Of a stretch of DNA of 64,000 nt, positions 61,826-64,000 are shown in pieces (position 1 is the first letter of the stretch; every line of letters starts with the position of its first letter). Below the pieces are notes generated by a model that had not been told where the DNA came from, did not search any database, and saw only the letters and a program-made list of their open reading frames with translations. The stretch covers positions 1 through 64,000 of the forward strand of contig NZ_QTWS01000016.1 of the NCBI RefSeq assembly GCF_003461245.1, in the 5' to 3' direction. This stretch comes from Blautia sp. AF19-10LB (GTDB lineage Bacteria > Bacillota > Clostridia > Lachnospirales > Lachnospiraceae). The position numbers and the translations under genes are program-made.

Positions 61826-61994
61826 AAGATTTTCCTTCCTTTTACGAGTTTTTCACAGTTTTCATGTCTGTTACATTATAACAGCCCCAGCGACAATTGC
61901 AATGAATTTTTGCTGTGTTTCTTTTTTTGTACTCGTTTTCATGTTAGATTTTTATTATAATGGGAGTAATGAATAAGAAAGGACTAAGATTTTT

Positions 61995-62558
61995 ATGAAA
62001 AATTATCAGATCACACAATGGTGTGCGCGTTTTATAAAAGAACAGGTTTCTCCGGGCGATCTCTGTATTGATGCAACGATGGGAAACGGAAATGATACAC
62101 TGCTTCTGAGTACGCTCTGCGGCGAAAAGGGCAGAGTACTTGCTTTTGATATTCAGGAACAGGCATTAAAAAGTACAAAAGAGCACCTCATCAGCGAAGG
62201 TGCACCAGACAACTATACTCTGCTTCTGGAATCCCATACGCAAATGAAAACGCATGCCCAGGAAAATTCTGTAAGCTGCATCACCTTCAATCTCGGCTAC
62301 CTTCCCGGTGGGGATCACGCCAAAGCGACAAAAGGTGACACCAGCATTGAGGCTCTGACCCAGGGGCTTTCCCTTCTCAGAAAAGGCGGCCTGATCTCAC
62401 TTTGTATTTACAGCGGCGGCGATTCCGGATTTGAGGAGCGGGACGCGGTACTTGCATGGCTTGCCTCCCTCGACCCGCATAAATATCTTGTCATCCGGAG
62501 CGACTACTATAACCGCCCGAACAATCCTCCGATTCCGGTTCTGATCATAAAACTGTAA
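61995..62558 (+). CDS. mnmM: SAM-dependent tRNA methyltransferase, MnmM/YtqB-like
   Basis: This 187-residue Rossmann methyltransferase has SAM motif CIDATMGNGNDT at 24-35 and FNLGYLPGGDHAKAT as the catalytic/substrate segment, both typical of the YtqB group. In Bacillus subtilis YtqB (MnmM) makes the final methylation in mnm5s2U of the tRNA wobble position. A 5-nt gap separates its end from the convergent cyclophilin gene. The functional name rests on family knowledge. Confidence 0.85.
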   Translation: MKNYQITQWCARFIKEQVSPGDLCIDATMGNGNDTLLLSTLCGEKGRVLAFDIQEQALKSTKEHLISEGAPDNYTLLLESHTQMKTHAQENSVSCITFNLGYLPGGDHAKATKGDTSIEALTQGLSLLRKGGLISLCIYSGGDSGFEERDAVLAWLASLDPHKYLVIRSDYYNRPNNPPIPVLIIKL

Positions 62559-62563
62559 AACGA

Positions 62564-63292
62564 TCAGTCTTTGATCTGGATGCTCTCGATCACCGGCTGC
62601 TCGTCTGCCTTGATCGTTCCGTTGTCATCTGTAGGTTTTGCATCCTTACAGATCTGGTCTACGACATCCATTCCCTCTGTCACATGACCGAATGCTGCAT
62701 AGTCGCCATCCAGGAAGGTACTGTCAGACTGTACGATGAAGAACTGGGAGCTTGCGCTGTCCGGGTCTGAAGATCTCGCCATGGAGATGGTTCCTCTTAC
62801 GTGAGAAATATCATTCTTCACACCGTTACTGGAGAATTCTCCCTTGATCGTCTCATCTGCGCCGCCAGTTCCATCGCCCTTCGGGTCACCACCCTGCATC
62901 ATAAAACCGTCTATGATACGCCAGAAAGTCAGTCCGTCATAGAAACCGTCCTGTGCAAGCTTCACGAAGTTTGTCACTGTGATCGGGGCTGTGTCTGCAT
63001 CCAGTTCTACCTCGATGCTTCCGTAATCCTTGATAGCAATTCCTGCATGATGGATTCCTGTCAGTTCCTTGCTGGTATCCAGGGTTGTTTCCCCGTCTGT
63101 ACCGTCACTGAAACCGTCTGCCTCTGCTTCTTCTTCGCTTACCGGTTCCTGTGTCACTTCTTTATCTGAAGAAGTCTCTTCTTTTGTATCTTCTGTTTTT
63201 GCAGTATCAGCTGTCTTTGTGCTTCCACAGCCGGTAAGGGTGCCTGCTGTAAGGACAACTGCGAAAACTGCCGCCAAAACTCTGGATTTCAT
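62564..63292 (-). CDS. Lipoprotein peptidyl-prolyl isomerase (cyclophilin type)
   Basis: This 242-residue protein has a lipoprotein signal ending in LTGC (Cys22), a Glu/Thr-rich linker (~25-75) and a cyclophilin domain. Conserved residues include FWRIIDGFMMQGGDP and SMARSSDPDSASSQFFI, which contain the active-site Arg, Phe and Gln. It should help fold secreted proteins outside the membrane. The gene is monocistronic. Confidence 0.92.
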   Translation of the reverse strand: MKSRVLAAVFAVVLTAGTLTGCGSTKTADTAKTEDTKEETSSDKEVTQEPVSEEEAEADGFSDGTDGETTLDTSKELTGIHHAGIAIKDYGSIEVELDADTAPITVTNFVKLAQDGFYDGLTFWRIIDGFMMQGGDPKGDGTGGADETIKGEFSSNGVKNDISHVRGTISMARSSDPDSASSQFFIVQSDSTFLDGDYAAFGHVTEGMDVVDQICKDAKPTDDNGTIKADEQPVIESIQIKD

Positions 63293-63397
63293 AATAAAAT
63301 TCCTCCTCTTCTGACATTACTTTCATAACTTTGTCTTGTGCAACAGTTTAACATCACGAAGAAGTAAAGTCAATGCCGGGGATTTTTCTCCAACTAC

Positions 63398-63426
63398 TTG
63401 TAAGCATGTCAAAGCTCTGTTACAAT
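63398..63426 (+). promoter_or_regulatory. Promoter of luxS
   Basis: TTGTAA (63398-63403) and TACAAT (63421-63426) have a 17-bp spacer. The leader before the luxS ATG is about 40 nt, with a GAAAGGA site. No SAM riboswitch is seen. Confidence 0.65.
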
Positions 63427-63471
63427 AAGGATTAACGACTTTATATCAAAATACAGAAAGGAATAACACCT

Positions 63472-63951
63472 ATGAAAAAAATAGCCAGCTTTACCATAGA
63501 CCATATCAAACTCCAGCCGGGAATCTATGTTTCCCGCAAGGATTATCTCGGAGATCAGGTCATCACTACTTTTGATATCCGCATGACTTCCCCGAACGAG
63601 GAGCCTGTCATGAACACTGCCGAGCTTCACGCAATGGAACATCTCGCAGCTACTTTTCTCCGCAATCACGCTGAATTCGGAAGCAAGATCATCTACTGGG
63701 GACCGATGGGATGCCGTACCGGAAACTATCTTCTCCTTGCAGGCGATTACGAATCCAAGGATATCGTGCCGCTCATGACAGAGATGTTTGAATTTATCCG
63801 TGATTTTGAAGGCGAGATCCCGGGAGCTTCTGCCAAAGACTGTGGAAACTACCTCGACATGAACCTCGGCATGGCAAAATATCTTGCCGATAAATATCTC
63901 CGCGAAGTTCTCTACGATATCAAACCGGATCGTCTTGTTTATCCGGAGTAA
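63472..63951 (+). CDS. luxS: S-ribosylhomocysteine lyase (LuxS)
   Basis: This 159-residue metalloenzyme cleaves S-ribosylhomocysteine to homocysteine and the AI-2 precursor DPD. The metal motif HAMEH lies at 53-57, C81 is the catalytic base in MGCRTGNYLL, and the third metal ligand Cys is in KDCGNY. Length is normal for the family. It links to the methionine genes at the other end of the window by regenerating homocysteine. The window ends 49 nt after its stop. Confidence 0.96.
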   Translation: MKKIASFTIDHIKLQPGIYVSRKDYLGDQVITTFDIRMTSPNEEPVMNTAELHAMEHLAATFLRNHAEFGSKIIYWGPMGCRTGNYLLLAGDYESKDIVPLMTEMFEFIRDFEGEIPGASAKDCGNYLDMNLGMAKYLADKYLREVLYDIKPDRLVYPE

Positions 63952-64000
63952 GTCATTTTCTTTCGTATCATAAATGCCAAATAAAAAACGCTGTGCTTCT

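Overview
The window looks like a chromosomal segment of a Gram-positive anaerobic gut Clostridium of the Lachnospiraceae type (Blautia/Ruminococcus/Dorea-like). Support: moderate GC, strong AGGAGG-type ribosome sites, sigma-A promoters, Rrf2/BirA/MtlR-style regulation, anaerobic corrin genes, ECF transporter S components and a dlt-like envelope operon. This placement is an inference from gene content. I saw no rRNA, tRNA or prophage.

Region 1 (1-20 kb) is sulfur assimilation, almost all on the minus strand. A ~9 kb operon starts at a sigma-A promoter at 9295-9323 and runs metY, siroheme sulfite reductase, TusA-like protein, thioredoxin, HcyS-like sulfur carrier, HcyF-like E1 enzyme, HcyD-like JAMM protease, aprA, aprB, cysD, cysN. 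Sulfate is activated by CysDN, reduced as APS by an AprAB-type reductase and then to sulfide, which is probably loaded on the carrier HcyS as a thiocarboxylate and used by MetY to make homocysteine. A 246-bp gap inside the operon holds one orphan type I-C-like CRISPR repeat. Upstream lie an IscR-like Rrf2 regulator, the sulfate ABC importer (sbp-cysTWA), a rhodanese-TtcA fusion, a LacI regulator, a CymR-like Rrf2 gene, a second metY and cysK. The metY, sbp and cysK promoters share an operator-like sequence.

Region 2 (19-25 kb): cbiK, an MFS transporter, and a biotin operon bioY-bioB-bioD-bioA with two BirA-type operators. Region 3 (25-31 kb): a variant dlt operon in which a fold-type III PLP decarboxylase lies between the adenylation and carrier-protein genes.

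Region 4 (31-39 kb): a hexitol PTS regulon (SorE-like dehydrogenase, FruK, EIIA, MtlR, two EIICB proteins). Two promoters carry the same 25-bp palindrome at the same distance. Region 5 (39-44.8 kb): a NEAT-like surface protein divergent from cbiL, an ABC exporter, a pyridoxal kinase and a divergent MocR regulator lacking the Schiff-base lysine. Two copies of a ~142-bp palindromic MITE-like element with target duplications and covarying stems lie at 37.5 and 42.3 kb.

Region 6 (44.8-56.2 kb): a ten-gene minus-strand anaerobic cobalamin operon (cbiD, F, G, H, a CbiJ-E-T fusion, cbiA, cbiB, cobD, cbiP, cbiC). Region 7 (56.4-64 kb): L,D-transpeptidase, RluD-family synthase, a CoA operon (coaBC, pantothenate ECF S protein, coaX), an MnmM-like methyltransferase, a lipoprotein cyclophilin and luxS.
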